Shown here piece by piece: positions 29,480-40,748 of a stretch of 64,000 bases of DNA. The stretch comes from Enterobacter sp. R4-368 (GTDB lineage: Bacteria > Pseudomonadota > Gammaproteobacteria > Enterobacterales > Enterobacteriaceae). The DNA lies in contig NC_021500.1 in NCBI RefSeq assembly GCF_000410515.1, positions 1,550,001 through 1,614,000 of the forward strand, read 5' to 3'. The notes under the pieces were generated by a model that was given only the letters and a program-made list of their open reading frames with translations, made no database searches and was not told the origin of the DNA. The stretch's first letter is position 1, and each line of letters starts with the position of its first letter. Position numbers and translations under genes: made by a program.

Positions 29480-31063
29480 ATGAGCCATACCTTGATGTTC
29501 ACGTTGTTACTGCTGACGCCGCTGCTGGTTTCTGCGCTGTGCTTCACCTGCCGCCTGAGCGGCAATGCCGCGCGCATGCTGGTTACGGTGGTGCATACGC
29601 TGGGGATTGCGCTGCTGCTGGTTATCGCCCTGTGGACGGTCGCGGAAGCGGTGCGCGAAGGGGAAATTTTCGCCGCCAGCCGCTGGTTGCATATCGACAG
29701 CCTGAGCGGGCTGTTCCTGTCGCTGCTGGGCGTTATCGGTTTTATCACCGGCCTCTACTCGATTGGCTATATGCGCCATGAAGTCGATCACGGTGAGATC
29801 AGCGTGCCGACGCTCTGTTACTACTACGGTTTTTTTCACCTGTTCCTGTTCACCATGCTGCTGGTGGTCACCAGCAATAACCTGATTGTAATGTGGGCGG
29901 CGATCGAAGCCACTACGCTCAGTTCCGCTTTTCTGGTCGGTATTTACGGGCAGCGCTCGTCGCTGGAAGCGGCATGGAAATACATCATCATCTGTACCGT
30001 TGGCGTGGCGTTTGGCCTGTTCGGTACGGTGCTGGTGTACGCCAATGCCGCCAGCTTTATGGCGCAGCCTGATCACGCCATTTTCTGGACCGAAGTGCTG
30101 AAAGAGAGCGGCCAGCTCGACCCGACGCTGATGGTGTTGGCGTTTGTGTTTGTGCTGATTGGTTTTGGTACTAAAACCGGGCTGTTCCCGATGCACGCCT
30201 GGCTGCCGGACGCGCACAGCGAAGCGCCGAGCCCGGTGAGCGCCCTGCTCTCGGCGGTGCTGCTCAACTGCGCCCTGCTGGTGCTGATCCGCTACTACAT
30301 CATTATTTGTCATGCCATCGGGGACAGTTTCCCCAACCGGCTACTGCTGATTTTTGGTCTGCTGTCGGTGGGCGTCGCCGCGTTCTTCATTCTGGTGCAG
30401 CAGGATATGAAACGCCTGCTGGCTTATTCCAGCGTGGAAAACATGGGGCTGGTGGCCGTTGCGCTCGGCATCGGCGGCCCGCTTGGTATTCTGGCGGCGC
30501 TGCTGCACACGCTCAATCACAGCCTGGCGAAAACGCTGCTGTTCTGCGGCTCCGGCAATGTGCTGCTGAAGTACGGCACCCGCAATATGGATGTGGTGTG
30601 CGGGATGCTGAAAGTAATGCCGTTTACCGCCGTACTGCTGGGCGGCGGCGCGCTGGCGCTGGGCGGTATGCCGCCATTCAATATTTTCCTCAGTGAGTTT
30701 ATGACCGTCACCGCCGGGCTGGCGGCGGAACATCTCGCCGTCACCATCCTGCTGCTGGTGTTACTGACGCTGGTGCTCGGCGGGCTGGTGCGCATGGTGG
30801 CGAAAGTGCTGTTCGCCACGCCGCCGCAGCAGGTGGCAACCGGTGAACTGGGCTGGCTCACTACCGCGCCGATGGTGATTTTACTGGTGATGATGCTGGT
30901 GATGGGTACGCATATTCCTCAGCCGGTCAGCCGGTTACTGGCCAGCGCTGCCACCATCGTGCAGCAAAACAATGATGATCATCCCACCCAGCTTAGCTGG
31001 CTGTGGGCCAATTTTGATACCACCGCCGCATCGGCAACGCCGTCGCATCGTCAGGGAGAGTGA
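29480..31063 (+). CDS. hyfF: Hydrogenase-4 antiporter-like subunit HyfF
   Basis: Third antiporter-like membrane subunit, 527 residues, NuoM/NuoL type. [20 protein letters not shown] with its lysine, and [19 protein letters not shown], are the conserved channel segments. A soluble-looking C-terminal tail ([16 protein letters not shown]) follows the last helix. It starts four bases after hyfE and overlaps the region of the hyfG start, so translation is likely coupled. Confidence 0.93.
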   Translation: MSHTLMFTLLLLTPLLVSALCFTCRLSGNAARMLVTVVHTLGIALLLVIALWTVAEAVREGEIFAASRWLHIDSLSGLFLSLLGVIGFITGLYSIGYMRHEVDHGEISVPTLCYYYGFFHLFLFTMLLVVTSNNLIVMWAAIEATTLSSAFLVGIYGQRSSLEAAWKYIIICTVGVAFGLFGTVLVYANAASFMAQPDHAIFWTEVLKESGQLDPTLMVLAFVFVLIGFGTKTGLFPMHAWLPDAHSEAPSPVSALLSAVLLNCALLVLIRYYIIICHAIGDSFPNRLLLIFGLLSVGVAAFFILVQQDMKRLLAYSSVENMGLVAVALGIGGPLGILAALLHTLNHSLAKTLLFCGSGNVLLKYGTRNMDVVCGMLKVMPFTAVLLGGGALALGGMPPFNIFLSEFMTVTAGLAAEHLAVTILLLVLLTLVLGGLVRMVAKVLFATPPQQVATGELGWLTTAPMVILLVMMLVMGTHIPQPVSRLLASAATIVQQNNDDHPTQLSWLWANFDTTAASATPSHRQGE

Positions 31064-31065
31064 AA

Positions 31066-32793
31066 GTGAGTTATTTAGCAAGCGTGAATCTCCAGCAACC
31101 TCGCGGCAACGCCTGTCTTGCTGCATTAAAGGCGCAGTTTCCCGGCGCGGTGCTGGACGAGGAGCGCCAGACCTTCGAACAAGTCACTATAACGGTCAAA
31201 ATCAATCTGTTGCCGGACATCGTGCACTACCTCTATTACCAGCATGACGGCTGGTTGCCGGTGCTGTTCGGCAATGATGAACGTACCCTGAATGGTCATT
31301 ACGCGGTCTACTACGCGCTGTCGATGGAAGGTGCGGAAAAGTGCTGGATTGTGGTGAAAGCGCTGGTCGATGCCGACACGCGCGAGTTCCCGTCGGTGAC
31401 GCCGCGCGTACCCGCCGCGGTATGGGGCGAACGTGAGATCCGCGATATGTACGGTCTGATCCCGGTCGGTTTGCCGGATCAGCGCCGCCTGGTGCTACCG
31501 GATGACTGGCCGGACGATCTGCACCCGCTGCGCAAAGACACCATGGATTACCGTCTGCGCCCGGAACCTACCAGCGACACGGAAAACTACACCTTTATCA
31601 ACGATGGCGGCAATTCGGCGCGCATTGTGCCGATAGGCCCGCTGCATATCACTTCGGATGAACCGGGGCATTTCCGCTTGTTTGTCGATGGTGAACGGAT
31701 TGTCGATGCCGATTACCGCTTATTTTATGTCCATCGCGGCATGGAAAAGCTGGCGGAAACCCGCATGGGCTACAACGAAGTGACATTCCTCTCGGACAGG
31801 GTTTGCGGCATTTGCGGCTTTGCCCACAGCGTGGCTTACACCACCTCGGTGGAAAACGCGCTCGGCATTGTGGTGCCGCAGCGGGCGCACACTATCCGTT
31901 CGGTGCTGCTGGAAGTGGAACGGCTGCACAGCCATCTGCTCAACATCGGTCTTTCCAGCCACTTTGTCGGTTTTGATACCGGTTTTATGCAGTTTTTCCG
32001 CATCCGTGAAAAATCGATGACCATGGCTGAGTTGCTCACCGGTTCGCGCAAAACTTACGGTCTGAATCTGATTGGCGGTATCCGCCGCGACATTCTCAAA
32101 GAGCAGCGCGTCAAAACCATTCAACTGGTGAAAGAGATGCGCGCGGAAGTGGCGCAACTGGTCGATATGCTGCTCTCCACGCCCAACATGGCGCAGCGCA
32201 CCCAGGGGGTGGGCATTCTTGACCGCCAGGTCGCACGCGATTTCAGCCCGGTCGGGCCGCTGATCCGCGGCAGCGGTTTTGCCCGCGATTTACGTTTCGA
32301 TCATCCGTACGCCGACTACGGCAGCCTGCCGAAAACGCTGTTTACCTGGCCGGATGGCGACGTCTTTTCACGCGTTATGGTGCGGGTGAAAGAGGTGTTC
32401 GATTCGCTGGCAATGATTGAGTTTGCCCTTGATAACCTGCCGGATACGCCGCTGCTGACCGAAGGGTTCAGCTATCAGCCGCATAAATTCGCCCTCGGTT
32501 ATGTGGAAGCGCCACGCGGTGAAGATGTGCACTGGAGCATGCTCGGCGACAACCAGAAACTTTACCGCTGGCGCTGTCGCGCGGCGACCTACGCCAACTG
32601 GCCGGTGCTCCGCTATATGCTGCGCGGCAATACCGTTTCCGATGCGCCGCTGATTATCGGCAGCCTCGATCCCTGCTATTCGTGTACCGACCGCGTGACG
32701 CTGGTGGATGTGCGCAAGCGTAAATCGACAACCGTGCCCTACAAAGAGATCGAACGTTACGGCATTGAACGTCGCCACTCGCCGCTGAAGTAA
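31066..32793 (+). CDS. hyfG: Hydrogenase-4 large (Ni-Fe) subunit HyfG
   Basis: Catalytic large subunit, a fusion of a NuoC-like N-terminal domain (about 170 residues) and a NuoD/NiFe-hydrogenase domain. The two cysteine pairs that bind nickel and iron are intact: [12 protein letters not shown] and [12 protein letters not shown] 31066 is preferred as start (575 residues) because AGGGA lies seven bases before it; GTG 31060, which overlaps the hyfF stop, is the alternative. Most of the protein matches E. coli HyfG; the first ten residues differ. Unlike many NiFe hydrogenases it ends in RRHSPLK shortly after a tyrosine-rich tail, without a clear long peptide to remove. Confidence 0.93.
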   Translation: MSYLASVNLQQPRGNACLAALKAQFPGAVLDEERQTFEQVTITVKINLLPDIVHYLYYQHDGWLPVLFGNDERTLNGHYAVYYALSMEGAEKCWIVVKALVDADTREFPSVTPRVPAAVWGEREIRDMYGLIPVGLPDQRRLVLPDDWPDDLHPLRKDTMDYRLRPEPTSDTENYTFINDGGNSARIVPIGPLHITSDEPGHFRLFVDGERIVDADYRLFYVHRGMEKLAETRMGYNEVTFLSDRVCGICGFAHSVAYTTSVENALGIVVPQRAHTIRSVLLEVERLHSHLLNIGLSSHFVGFDTGFMQFFRIREKSMTMAELLTGSRKTYGLNLIGGIRRDILKEQRVKTIQLVKEMRAEVAQLVDMLLSTPNMAQRTQGVGILDRQVARDFSPVGPLIRGSGFARDLRFDHPYADYGSLPKTLFTWPDGDVFSRVMVRVKEVFDSLAMIEFALDNLPDTPLLTEGFSYQPHKFALGYVEAPRGEDVHWSMLGDNQKLYRWRCRAATYANWPVLRYMLRGNTVSDAPLIIGSLDPCYSCTDRVTLVDVRKRKSTTVPYKEIERYGIERRHSPLK

Positions 32794-32804
32794 GGAAAGA
32801 AACG

Positions 32805-33353
32805 ATGCTGAAATTGTTGAAAACCATTCTCAGAGCGGGCGAGCCGACGGTGAAATACCCGTTCGCACCGCTGGAGGTGTGCCCGGGGTTTCGCGGCAAA
32901 CCGGAACTGGATCCGCAGCAATGCATCGCTTGCGGCGCCTGTACCACCGCCTGTCCGGCGAACGCGCTCACGCTGGAAACGGATGCCGGGGAGAACAGCC
33001 GCGTCTGGCAACTGTTCATCGGCCGCTGTATCTACTGCGGGCGCTGCGAAGAGGTGTGCCCGACGCGGGCGATCCGTCTGTCGGAAGAGTTTGAACTGGC
33101 GGTCACTAACAAAGCCGATCTGTATGTGCGCGCCACCTTCCGCCTGCAGCACTGTAGCGAATGCGGCGTGCCGTTCGCGCCAGAAAAATCCGTGGCGCTG
33201 GCGGTGGAACTGCTGGCCCTGAACCAAAACGCACCGCACCAGCTTGAGAACCTGCGGGCGCAGGCCTCTCTCTGCCCGGCGTGCCGCCGACGCGCGGCGC
33301 TGGAGCATCGCGGCAGCGTTAACGTGCACTATTACCTGAAGGAGCAAGCATGA
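32805..33353 (+). CDS. hyfH: Hydrogenase-4 Fe-S subunit HyfH (NuoI-like)
   Basis: A 182-residue protein with two 4Fe-4S sites, [15 protein letters not shown] and [15 protein letters not shown], placing it with NuoI and HycF. Two further cysteine pairs ([16 protein letters not shown]) near the C-terminus look like a small metal site and are shared with E. coli HyfH. It carries electrons between HyfA and HyfI at the membrane. It overlaps hyfI by four bases (ATGA). Confidence 0.94.
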   Translation: MLKLLKTILRAGEPTVKYPFAPLEVCPGFRGKPELDPQQCIACGACTTACPANALTLETDAGENSRVWQLFIGRCIYCGRCEEVCPTRAIRLSEEFELAVTNKADLYVRATFRLQHCSECGVPFAPEKSVALAVELLALNQNAPHQLENLRAQASLCPACRRRAALEHRGSVNVHYYLKEQA

Positions 33354-34126
33354 GTTCCGACCTGAAAGTGCTGAACCAGCATGTCAGCCAGCCGGTGCCG
33401 CTCGAGGAATCCGCGCAGAAAATGAAGCAGCTACTGCTGCGCGATATCCAGCGTTCTGCCTACGTTTATCGCGTTGATTGCGGCGGCTGCAACGGGTGTG
33501 AAATCGAAATTTTTGCCGCCATTACGCCGCTGTTTGACGCGGAACGCTTTGGCATCAAAGTGGTGGCTTCGCCGCGCCACGCGGATATTTTACTTTTTAC
33601 CGGCGCGGTCACGCGCGCCATGCGCATGCCTGCCCTGCGCGCCTGGGAATCGGCACCGGATCATAAAATCGCCATCTCCTACGGCGCGTGCGGCGTCGGC
33701 GGCGGGATTTTTCACGATCTCTACTGCGTGTGGGGCGGCAGCGACACCATTGTGCCGATTGATGTCTGGATCCCCGGCTGCCCGCCGACGCCAGCGGCAA
33801 CCATCCACGGTTTCGCGGTGGCGCTTGGCTTGCTGGAGCAAAAACTGCACGCCGTCGACCATCAACAAGCGGCAGATGAAATTGCCAGCGTACGCTGGCC
33901 GACACTGCCACTGGCATTGCGCGTGACGCTTGAACGGCTGGCGCGCCAGCTGGCGGGTTATCGCCAGGGACGCGAGATCACCGACCAGCTCTTCGCTTTA
34001 TTAACCGCAGGCGATCCCGCGCAGGCTACGCTGCGGGTAAATAACTGGCTGCAACAGGCGGCGGACCCGCGTCTGACCTCCATCGTGCAGCAACTGATGA
34101 ACGAGCTGGAGCGTGCCCATGTCTGA
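33350..34126 (+). CDS. hyfI: Hydrogenase-4 small subunit HyfI (NuoB-like)
   Basis: Small subunit of the NiFe hydrogenase, 258 residues, binding the proximal 4Fe-4S cluster. The ligands are seen in [27 protein letters not shown] and [12 protein letters not shown]. It pairs with HyfG. The last 80 residues are an extension compared with NuoB, typical of HycG/HyfI. It overlaps hyfH at its start and hyfJ at its end. Confidence 0.94.
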   Translation: MSSDLKVLNQHVSQPVPLEESAQKMKQLLLRDIQRSAYVYRVDCGGCNGCEIEIFAAITPLFDAERFGIKVVASPRHADILLFTGAVTRAMRMPALRAWESAPDHKIAISYGACGVGGGIFHDLYCVWGGSDTIVPIDVWIPGCPPTPAATIHGFAVALGLLEQKLHAVDHQQAADEIASVRWPTLPLALRVTLERLARQLAGYRQGREITDQLFALLTAGDPAQATLRVNNWLQQAADPRLTSIVQQLMNELERAHV

Positions 34127-34532
34127 GCAGCAAGCGAAAGTGATGTTCTGGATGCTGCGGCAGAAGTTTGTCGATAACAGCGTCGAACTGGAAGAAAAAA
34201 GTCGCCAGGTGATGTACTACTCGCTGGCGATTGGTCATCACGTTGGGGTGATTGACTGCCTCAACGTGGCGCTCGAATGCCCGCTTGATGAGTATCAGCA
34301 CTGGCTAACGTTAATCGACGACGCCGAAGCCAGGCGCAAAATGCAGGGGTTATTAACCTTTGGCGAAATTGTCATCGATGCCAGCCACGTGAATACGCTG
34401 GCACCGACGTGCGTGCAGTTATCAAAAACAGCCGAAGAACCCTGGCGGAGCCGGAGCCGCCAGTTGCTGCAACATTTACAGGATATGGCGCATGAACCGG
34501 CGATCTATCTGATGGTGCGGCTGTTGCGCTGA
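34119..34532 (+). CDS. hyfJ: Hydrogenase-4 accessory protein HyfJ
   Basis: A 137-residue protein related to HycH, thought to help maturation of the large subunit. [17 protein letters not shown] and [11 protein letters not shown] are the recognisable segments; the protein ends [16 protein letters not shown] 34119 ([11 protein letters not shown]) has TGGAG eight bases before it and overlaps the hyfI stop codon by eight bases. It is the last structural gene; a gap of 109 bases separates it from hyfR. Confidence 0.88.
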   Translation: MSEQQAKVMFWMLRQKFVDNSVELEEKSRQVMYYSLAIGHHVGVIDCLNVALECPLDEYQHWLTLIDDAEARRKMQGLLTFGEIVIDASHVNTLAPTCVQLSKTAEEPWRSRSRQLLQHLQDMAHEPAIYLMVRLLR

Positions 34533-34641
34533 ATGATTCATCACATAAATGTCACCCCAGTGATTTATACGTGAAGCTTGTAACACTACAAAAATAAGGG
34601 GTAATGTACTATTTACGCTCACTATTAAGGGCGACGTATCC

Positions 34642-36591
34642 ATGATCTTACGGCAGTTGCTGGAACAGAATACTCACACTTCGTTACTCCGGGCGTTTAT
34701 CCCTTTACCGCCGCCTTTCAGCCCCGTCCAGTTTATCGAATTACGCTTAAATAACGCCCACTTCTGGCGCTGCTTTGATGATGGCAGCGTCGAAACCAGC
34801 GAGCGTGAATACGGCGGAAAAGTCAGCGACAGTTCGCTGCACCTTATTCTGCTGGCGCAAAGTGAGGCGCTGGAGTTGCGTTTTGCCCGTACCGATAACG
34901 GCCAGTTCACGGAGCAGGACAACACGATGTTTAGCTGGCTGGCGCGGCTGGCAAGCCAGGCGCTGGAAACGCAACTTTCTCAGGTGGCGTTGAGCGAGTC
35001 GATCGAAACGCTGCGTGAAGAGCGCGACCATGATCGGGTGCTGGTGGACATTACCAACTCGGTGCTTTCGCATCTGGATCTTGACGATCTGATCGCCGAT
35101 GTTTCGCAGGAAATTCACCGCTTTTTCGGTATCGATAATGTCCGCGTGGTTCTGCGCGACACGCTGCACTCCCGCCAGCTTATTTGCCATGCCACCCACT
35201 TTCCCAGCTGCCCGCCGGAAACCGAGCGCTTTGCGTTGCGCAGTGATAGCCCGGTGGTGCTGGCGGCGCTCAATGAAAATCAGGGCGCGCTGCTGCACCA
35301 GGCGCAGGATGCCGGGTTATGGCAGCGCGATCCGGTATTGCAACAGCTATTGATGCAGGGGTTAAACGTGGTGTTTATTTTGCCACTGACCTTCAGCCAC
35401 CACGCGCCTGGCGTGCTGTTGCTGGCGCACCGGGACGCCTCGATTTTCAGTGAGCAAAACTGTCGATTATTGCAGCAAATTGCCGACAGAATTGGCATTG
35501 CCGTCGATAATGCCGACGCCTACCGGCAGGTGATCCATTTAAAAGAGAATCTGAACAGCGAAAACCGCAAACTGAACGAGCAAATCGCCTCCAGCCAGAG
35601 TTTGGGCGACATCATTTACCAGAGCGATGCCATGCGCGACGTGCTTCAGCAGGTCAATATTGTGGCACTGAGCGACAGTACGGTGCTGATCCTCGGTGAA
35701 ACCGGCACCGGCAAGGAGATCATCGCCCGCGCGCTGCACCAGATGAGCCCGCGCAAAGACAAACCGCTGGTGAAAATCAACTGTGCCGCCATTCCCGCCA
35801 GCCTGCTGGAAAGCGAGCTGTTTGGTCACGATAAAGGCGCTTTCACCGGGGCGATTAACGCCCATCGCGGGCGCTTTGAGATGGCTGATGAAGGCACACT
35901 GTTCCTCGATGAAATCGGCGATATGCCGCTTGAGCTGCAACCGAAGCTGTTGCGGGTATTGCAGGAGCGCGAGATCGAACGCATCGGCGGTACGAAAACC
36001 ATTCCGGTTAACGTGCGGGTGATTGCCGCCACCAACCGCGACCTGCGCCAGATGGTGATTGATCGCGAATTCCGTAACGATCTGTTTTACCGCCTGAATG
36101 TGTTTCCGCTGGTGCTGCCGCCGCTACGCGAGCGGCCGGACGATATTCCGCTGCTGGCACGTTATTTCACACAAAAACTGGCGCGCCGCCTTAATCGCAC
36201 CATTGATACCATTCCCGCCGATACCATCCAGCAACTGATGCGCTATGAGTGGCCCGGCAACGTGCGCGAGCTGGAAAACGTCATTGAACGCGCGGTATTG
36301 CTGGCGCGCGACAACACGTTAAACCTGCATCTGCACGCCCAGCCGGTCAGCATGGTGCAGCCGGTTAGCCACGATCCCTTCCCCTTCACGCTGCCCAAAG
36401 TGGCGGAGATGATGCGCCCGGAGCCGCCGGAAAATGACGAAGCGGAACGCCAGCAAATTATTCAGGTGCTGCGCGAAACCAACGGCATTGTCGCCGGGCC
36501 GCGCGGCGCGGCCGCCAAACTCGGCATGAAACGCACCACGCTGTTATCGCGAATGCAGCGTCTCGGTATCGCCGTGCGCGAAGTGCTGTAA
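34642..36591 (+). CDS. hyfR: Sigma-54 activator HyfR (FhlA family)
   Basis: A 649-residue enhancer-binding protein of the FhlA family that activates the hyf operon. The N-terminal half holds GAF-type sensor domains; HRVLVDIT-like segment [19 protein letters not shown] resembles FhlA. The AAA+ core has Walker A GETGTGKE, the sigma-54 contact loop GAFTGA, Walker [10 protein letters not shown] and the R-finger region. The C-terminal helix-turn-helix is in [20 protein letters not shown]. It sits 109 bases after hyfJ with its own possible promoter, and the focA-like gene follows 105 bases later. The first 25 residues differ from E. coli HyfR. Confidence 0.94.
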   Translation: MILRQLLEQNTHTSLLRAFIPLPPPFSPVQFIELRLNNAHFWRCFDDGSVETSEREYGGKVSDSSLHLILLAQSEALELRFARTDNGQFTEQDNTMFSWLARLASQALETQLSQVALSESIETLREERDHDRVLVDITNSVLSHLDLDDLIADVSQEIHRFFGIDNVRVVLRDTLHSRQLICHATHFPSCPPETERFALRSDSPVVLAALNENQGALLHQAQDAGLWQRDPVLQQLLMQGLNVVFILPLTFSHHAPGVLLLAHRDASIFSEQNCRLLQQIADRIGIAVDNADAYRQVIHLKENLNSENRKLNEQIASSQSLGDIIYQSDAMRDVLQQVNIVALSDSTVLILGETGTGKEIIARALHQMSPRKDKPLVKINCAAIPASLLESELFGHDKGAFTGAINAHRGRFEMADEGTLFLDEIGDMPLELQPKLLRVLQEREIERIGGTKTIPVNVRVIAATNRDLRQMVIDREFRNDLFYRLNVFPLVLPPLRERPDDIPLLARYFTQKLARRLNRTIDTIPADTIQQLMRYEWPGNVRELENVIERAVLLARDNTLNLHLHAQPVSMVQPVSHDPFPFTLPKVAEMMRPEPPENDEAERQQIIQVLRETNGIVAGPRGAAAKLGMKRTTLLSRMQRLGIAVREVL

Positions 36592-36696
36592 CCCCCTTCG
36601 GGTTCTGTGAACCCGCTAACGCTCTCTGGTTTGTCGCTGGTATGCGCTATGCATAAGACGGCGGGTGTCTACTATGCATTGAATCAGGAGAATCAA

Positions 36697-37554
36697 ATGG
36701 ATACCGGCAACGCGTTTGACCTGCGACTTCCTGCGGAAATGGCAAAAGTCGCCGAGCAGTCTGGATTGTATAAAGTCAGCAAACGAAAAGAGCTGTCGTT
36801 CTTCCTCGCGATTACTGCGGGCGTGTTTATCTCAATTGCGTTTGTGTTTTACATCACCGTTACCGCCGGGCCTGCGCCTGCGACCGCGCTGGCGAAGCTG
36901 GCGGGCGGCGTCTGTTTTTCCCTCGGGCTGATTCTGGTGGTGGTCTGCGGGGCGGATCTCTTTACCTCAACTGTGCTGACGGTGATGGCGAAAGCCAGCG
37001 GGTTGATTAGCTGGCGGCAACTGTTTACCAACTGGGTGATCGTCTATTTCGGCAACCTCGTTGGGGCACTGTTTTTTGTGGCGTTGATTTGGTTTGGCGG
37101 CCAGGCCATGAACAGCAACGGCTTGTGGGGGCTGAATGTGTTGCAAACCGCTGACCATAAAATGCACCACACCTTTATCGAAGCGGTGTGCCTGGGCACG
37201 CTGTGCAATTTAATGGTCTGTCTGGCGGTGTGGATGAGTTATTCCGGCCATACGTTGACGGATAAAATCATGGCGATGTTGCTGCCAATCGGCATGTTTG
37301 TCGCCAGCGGTTTCGAGCACAGTATCGCCAACATGTTTTTGCTGCCGCTGGCGGTGATCATTCGTGACTTTTCACCACAGAGTTTCTGGACCGCGGTACA
37401 CAGCTCACCAGATAACTTCCCGGCGCTGACCATCAATAACGTGATTACCGATAACCTGCTGCCAGTGACGATTGGCAATATTATCGGCGGCGGCGTGCTG
37501 GTGGGGGTGACGTACTGGATTATCTATCTGCGTCATCAGAACGACACGCATTGA
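36697..37554 (+). CDS. Formate channel, FocA-like, in the focB position
   Basis: Formate/nitrite transporter family channel of 285 residues, six helices, moving formate across the inner membrane. It occupies the place of focB after hyfR. Its sequence is clearly closer to E. coli FocA: LPAEMAKVAEQSG, LAITAGVFISIAFVFYIT, VVCGADLFTSTVLTV and LNVLQTADHKMHHTFIEAVC all follow FocA, and the length is that of FocA. The pore residues are present: threonine in DLFTST and histidine in GFEHS. ATG 36697 has AGGAG six bases before it; the frame extends upstream without conservation. Whether it is a true FocB or a second FocA cannot be decided here. Confidence 0.88.
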   Translation: MDTGNAFDLRLPAEMAKVAEQSGLYKVSKRKELSFFLAITAGVFISIAFVFYITVTAGPAPATALAKLAGGVCFSLGLILVVVCGADLFTSTVLTVMAKASGLISWRQLFTNWVIVYFGNLVGALFFVALIWFGGQAMNSNGLWGLNVLQTADHKMHHTFIEAVCLGTLCNLMVCLAVWMSYSGHTLTDKIMAMLLPIGMFVASGFEHSIANMFLLPLAVIIRDFSPQSFWTAVHSSPDNFPALTINNVITDNLLPVTIGNIIGGGVLVGVTYWIIYLRHQNDTH

Positions 37555-37561
37555 GGAGAAT

Positions 37562-37590
37562 GCCGGGCGGCAAGCTGTCTGCCGCCCGGC
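37562..37590 (+). terminator. Hairpin between the focA-like gene and perM
   Basis: GCCGGGCGGC at 37562-37571 pairs perfectly with GCCGCCCGGC at 37581-37590, 8 bases after the transporter stop codon, between converging genes. There is no T-run on either side, so it may be a transcript-stabilising or bidirectional weak terminator. Confidence 0.5.
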
Positions 37591-37594
37591 AAGA

Positions 37595-38659
37595 TTACTC
37601 TTCTGACACCGGCGGCGAATCCGGCCAGGCGTGGATCACCGCCTGAATCAACGTCGCCAGCGGAATAGCGAAAAAGACACCCCAGAAGCCCCACAGCCCG
37701 CCGAAGATAATCACCGATAAAATGATCACCAGCGGGTGCAGGTTAACCGCTTCGGAGAACAGCACCGGCACCAGCAGGTTGCCATCCAGCCCCTGAATAA
37801 TCAGATAAACGGCAAAGCAGCTCCAGAACTCAGTGCCAAGACCGAACTGGAACAGCGCCACGCCGACCACCGGAATGGTGACGACAAACGCGCCGATATA
37901 GGGGATCAGCACCGAGAAGCCGACCAGCACCGCCAGCAGCAGGGAGTAGTTGAGACCAAACAGGATAAAACCGATCCAGGTGGCGACGCCGACGACAATC
38001 ATCTCCAGCACTTTGCCACGGATGTAGTTGGTGATTTGCTGGTTCATCTCTTTCCACACCTGGCCTGCCAGCCCACGGTTGCGCGGCAGCACGCGGCGCA
38101 CGGCGTTGAGCATCTGCTCTTTATCTTTTACCAGGAAGAAAACCATCAGCGGCACCAGCACCAGATAGACCGCCAGCGTCAGCAGCCCGACCAGCGAGGC
38201 GAGCGAATATTTCACCACGGAATCGCCCATTGTCAGCATGCGGGAGCGCATGTTTTCCGCCATCGCATCGATGATCCCCGCATCCATTAACGCCGGGTAA
38301 CGGCGCGGTAAGGTGGCGGCAAAATCAGAGAGCTTGCTTAACATGCCGGGCATATCACGGATCAGGTAAATCCCCTGCTGCCAGGCAACCGGCATCACCA
38401 CAAACGCCATCACCAGCAGGATGCCGACAAACAGCACCAGAACTATTGTGGCAGCCCAGGTACGCGAACAGCCGATACGTTGCAGACGTGCGGTAGGCCA
38501 CTCAAGCAGGTAAGCGATCACCAGCGCTACCAGCAGCGGCGCAAGAAGGCCGCTGAAGAAGAAGAGAATACAGAACCCCGCGAGCAGAATGACCAGCAGC
38601 GCAATCGCCTCCGGATCGCTGAAGCGGCGGCGATACCACTGCATTAACATTTCGAGCAT
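37595..38659 (-). CDS. perM: AI-2E family permease PerM
   Basis: A 354-residue inner-membrane protein of the AI-2E/UPF0118 transporter family. Eight helices are likely, with LVLVPLMVFFLVKDKEQML and LLAVLVGFSVLIPYIGAFVVT as conserved segments. It is nearly identical to E. coli PerM. The transported substrate is not settled. It is transcribed away from bepA, sharing 222 bases of upstream sequence. Confidence 0.92.
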   Translation of the reverse strand: MLEMLMQWYRRRFSDPEAIALLVILLAGFCILFFFSGLLAPLLVALVIAYLLEWPTARLQRIGCSRTWAATIVLVLFVGILLVMAFVVMPVAWQQGIYLIRDMPGMLSKLSDFAATLPRRYPALMDAGIIDAMAENMRSRMLTMGDSVVKYSLASLVGLLTLAVYLVLVPLMVFFLVKDKEQMLNAVRRVLPRNRGLAGQVWKEMNQQITNYIRGKVLEMIVVGVATWIGFILFGLNYSLLLAVLVGFSVLIPYIGAFVVTIPVVGVALFQFGLGTEFWSCFAVYLIIQGLDGNLLVPVLFSEAVNLHPLVIILSVIIFGGLWGFWGVFFAIPLATLIQAVIHAWPDSPPVSEE

Positions 38660-38822
38660 AACGTTCCTTTATGAACCTCTTGAGCGGGGGTAAGGAGTGG
38701 AATTGTATCGAAATGTCACAAAAAAGACTTCGCTTTTCGTATCCTTTGCGGGAAACATAGCAATCCACTGAATACAATGTTTTTCATCCCTAAAGGCGGC
38801 TACACTCGAAGGCCGGTGAGCC

Positions 38823-38850
38823 GGAACGACGCCGCCGAAAGCAGGTCAAC
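38823..38850 (+). promoter_or_regulatory. Candidate sigma-E promoter of bepA
   Basis: GGAAC at 38823-38827 and TCAAC at 38846-38850 are 18 bases apart, fitting the sigma-E pattern (GGAACTT-N15/16-TCAAA) with mismatches. bepA is a known sigma-E gene in E. coli; this exact site is my inference. Confidence 0.4.
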
Positions 38851-38881
38851 AGTGTGTCACCCCAAATACAGGAAAGAGGTT

Positions 38882-40348
38882 ATGTTCAGGCAGTTGAAAC
38901 GAACGCTGGTCGCAACCCTGATTGCTGCACTCAGTGCAGGTAGCGTTGCCCCGGCATGGGCTGATTCGATAGACAGCACGTTGCCGGATATGGGCACCTC
39001 GGCGGGAAGCACGCTCTCCATTGGTCAGGAGATGCAGATGGGCGACTATTACGTTCGCCAGCTTCGCGGCAGCGCGCCACTGATTAATGATCCGCTGCTG
39101 GTGCAGTACATTAATTCCCTCGGTATGCGTCTGGTGGCGCACGCGGATTCGGTCAAAACCCCTTTCCACTTCTATCTCGTCAATAACGACGAGATCAACG
39201 CCTTCGCCTTTTTTGGTGGCAATGTGGTGCTGCACTCCGCGCTGTTCCGTTATACGGATAACGAGAGCCAACTGGCCTCGGTGATGGCGCACGAAATCTC
39301 CCACGTCACCCAGCGCCACCTGGCGCGCGCGATGGAAGACCAAAAACGCAACGCGCCGCTGACCTGGGCGGGCGTACTGGGTTCCATTTTGCTGGCGATG
39401 GCTAACCCGCAAGCCGGGATGGGCGCGCTCACCGGCACGCTGGCCGGAACACAGCAAGGGCTTATCAGTTTTACCCAGCAGAACGAACAGGAAGCGGACC
39501 GCATCGGTATTCAGGTGCTGCAACGCGCCGGGTTTGATCCGCAAGCGATGCCGACCTTCCTCGAAAAACTGCTGGATCAGTCGCGCTACTCCACGCGCCC
39601 GCCGGAAATTTTGCTGACGCACCCGTTGCCGGAAAGCCGCTTGTCGGATGCGCGCAACCGCGCCAACCAGATGCGTCCGGTGGTGGTGCAATCATCCGAA
39701 GAGTTCTACATGGCGAAAGCCAGAACGCTGGGCATGTACAACTCCGGGCGTAACCAGCTCACCAGTGACCTGCTGGATGGCTGGTCGAAAGGCAACGTGC
39801 GTGAACAACGCGCGGCGCAATATGGTCGGGCGTTACAGGCAATGGAAGCGAAAAATTACGCCGAGGCGGCAAAAATCTTGCAGCCGCTGCTGAACGCCAG
39901 CCCGAACAATGCCTGGTATATCGACCTGGCGACCGATATCGATTTAGGGCAGAACAAAAGCGCGGACGCCATTAAACGCCTCAATGCCGCCAGCGAACTG
40001 AAAACTAACCCGGTGCTGCAACTCAACCTGGCGAACGCTTACCTGGAAGGTGGTCAGCCCGCGGAAGCCGCGCGCATTCTTAACCGTTACACCTTTACGA
40101 ATAAAGAGGATGTCAACGGCTGGGATTTACTGGCGCAGGCCGAAGCGGCACTGAATAACCGCGATCAGGAACTGGCCGCGCGTGCCGAAGGGTTAGCGCT
40201 GGTAGGCAAGCTGGATCAGGCGATCACCTTGCTAAGCAGCGCCAGTTCGCAGGTGAAACTCGGCAGCCTGCAACAGGCGCGTTACGATGCGCGAATTGAC
40301 CAGCTACGCGAGTTGCAGCAACGGTTCAAGCCGTACCAGAAAATGTAA
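38882..40348 (+). CDS. bepA: Periplasmic chaperone/protease BepA
   Basis: M48-type zinc metallopeptidase and chaperone in the periplasm that helps LptD mature and clears misassembled outer membrane proteins. The 488-residue protein begins with a signal peptide ([17 protein letters not shown], then APAWA). The catalytic motif is in [13 protein letters not shown], with the third metal ligand in NEQEADRIG. The C-terminal half forms TPR repeats. ATG 38882 is chosen for the signal peptide and the AAAGAGG upstream; the frame extends to 38777 without conservation. yfgD follows 12 bases later. Confidence 0.95.
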   Translation: MFRQLKRTLVATLIAALSAGSVAPAWADSIDSTLPDMGTSAGSTLSIGQEMQMGDYYVRQLRGSAPLINDPLLVQYINSLGMRLVAHADSVKTPFHFYLVNNDEINAFAFFGGNVVLHSALFRYTDNESQLASVMAHEISHVTQRHLARAMEDQKRNAPLTWAGVLGSILLAMANPQAGMGALTGTLAGTQQGLISFTQQNEQEADRIGIQVLQRAGFDPQAMPTFLEKLLDQSRYSTRPPEILLTHPLPESRLSDARNRANQMRPVVVQSSEEFYMAKARTLGMYNSGRNQLTSDLLDGWSKGNVREQRAAQYGRALQAMEAKNYAEAAKILQPLLNASPNNAWYIDLATDIDLGQNKSADAIKRLNAASELKTNPVLQLNLANAYLEGGQPAEAARILNRYTFTNKEDVNGWDLLAQAEAALNNRDQELAARAEGLALVGKLDQAITLLSSASSQVKLGSLQQARYDARIDQLRELQQRFKPYQKM

Positions 40349-40360
40349 TAAGGAGAAGAG

Positions 40361-40717
40361 ATGTCAGAGACGGTGAAGATTTACCATAACCCACGCTGCT
40401 CAAAGAGCCGCGAAACGCTGGCGCTGCTGAAGGAAAACGGCGTTGAGCCAGAAGTGGTGCTCTACCTCGAGACGCCGCCGGATGCGGCGACGGTGCAAAA
40501 ACTGCTGAAAATGCTCGGTATGTCCAGCGCGCGCGAACTGATGCGTAGCAAAGAAGATCTCTATAAAGAATTACAGCTTAGCGATAGCGCACTGACGGAA
40601 GCGCAACTGGTGCAGGCGCTGGTGGATAACCCGAAACTGCTTGAACGCCCGATTGTCGTTAGCCACGGCAAAGCGCGAATCGGTCGCCCGCCGGAGCAGG
40701 TGCTGGAGATTTTGTAG
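40361..40717 (+). CDS. yfgD: ArsC-like thiol reductase YfgD
   Basis: A 118-residue glutaredoxin-dependent arsenate-reductase-like protein. YHNPRCSKSRETLALLKE carries the active cysteine, and the conserved ERPIVV with downstream arginines (GKARIGRPPEQVLEIL) completes the ArsC signature. Arsenate reduction has not been shown for the chromosomal YfgD. GGAG lies before the ATG. It lies 12 bases after bepA, likely in one transcript. No arsB or arsR is nearby. Confidence 0.9.
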   Translation: MSETVKIYHNPRCSKSRETLALLKENGVEPEVVLYLETPPDAATVQKLLKMLGMSSARELMRSKEDLYKELQLSDSALTEAQLVQALVDNPKLLERPIVVSHGKARIGRPPEQVLEIL

Positions 40718-40721
40718 CATT

Positions 40722-40747
40722 AAAAAACCCTCGCCGCGTGGCGAGGG
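40722..40747 (-). terminator. Bidirectional terminator between yfgD and hda
   Basis: CCCTCGCC at 40728-40735 pairs with GGCGAGGG at 40740-40747 around GCGT. Six A at 40722-40727 give a T-run for the minus strand just after hda. The plus-strand side has only TT, so it mainly serves hda. Confidence 0.8.
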
Positions 40748-40748
40748 T

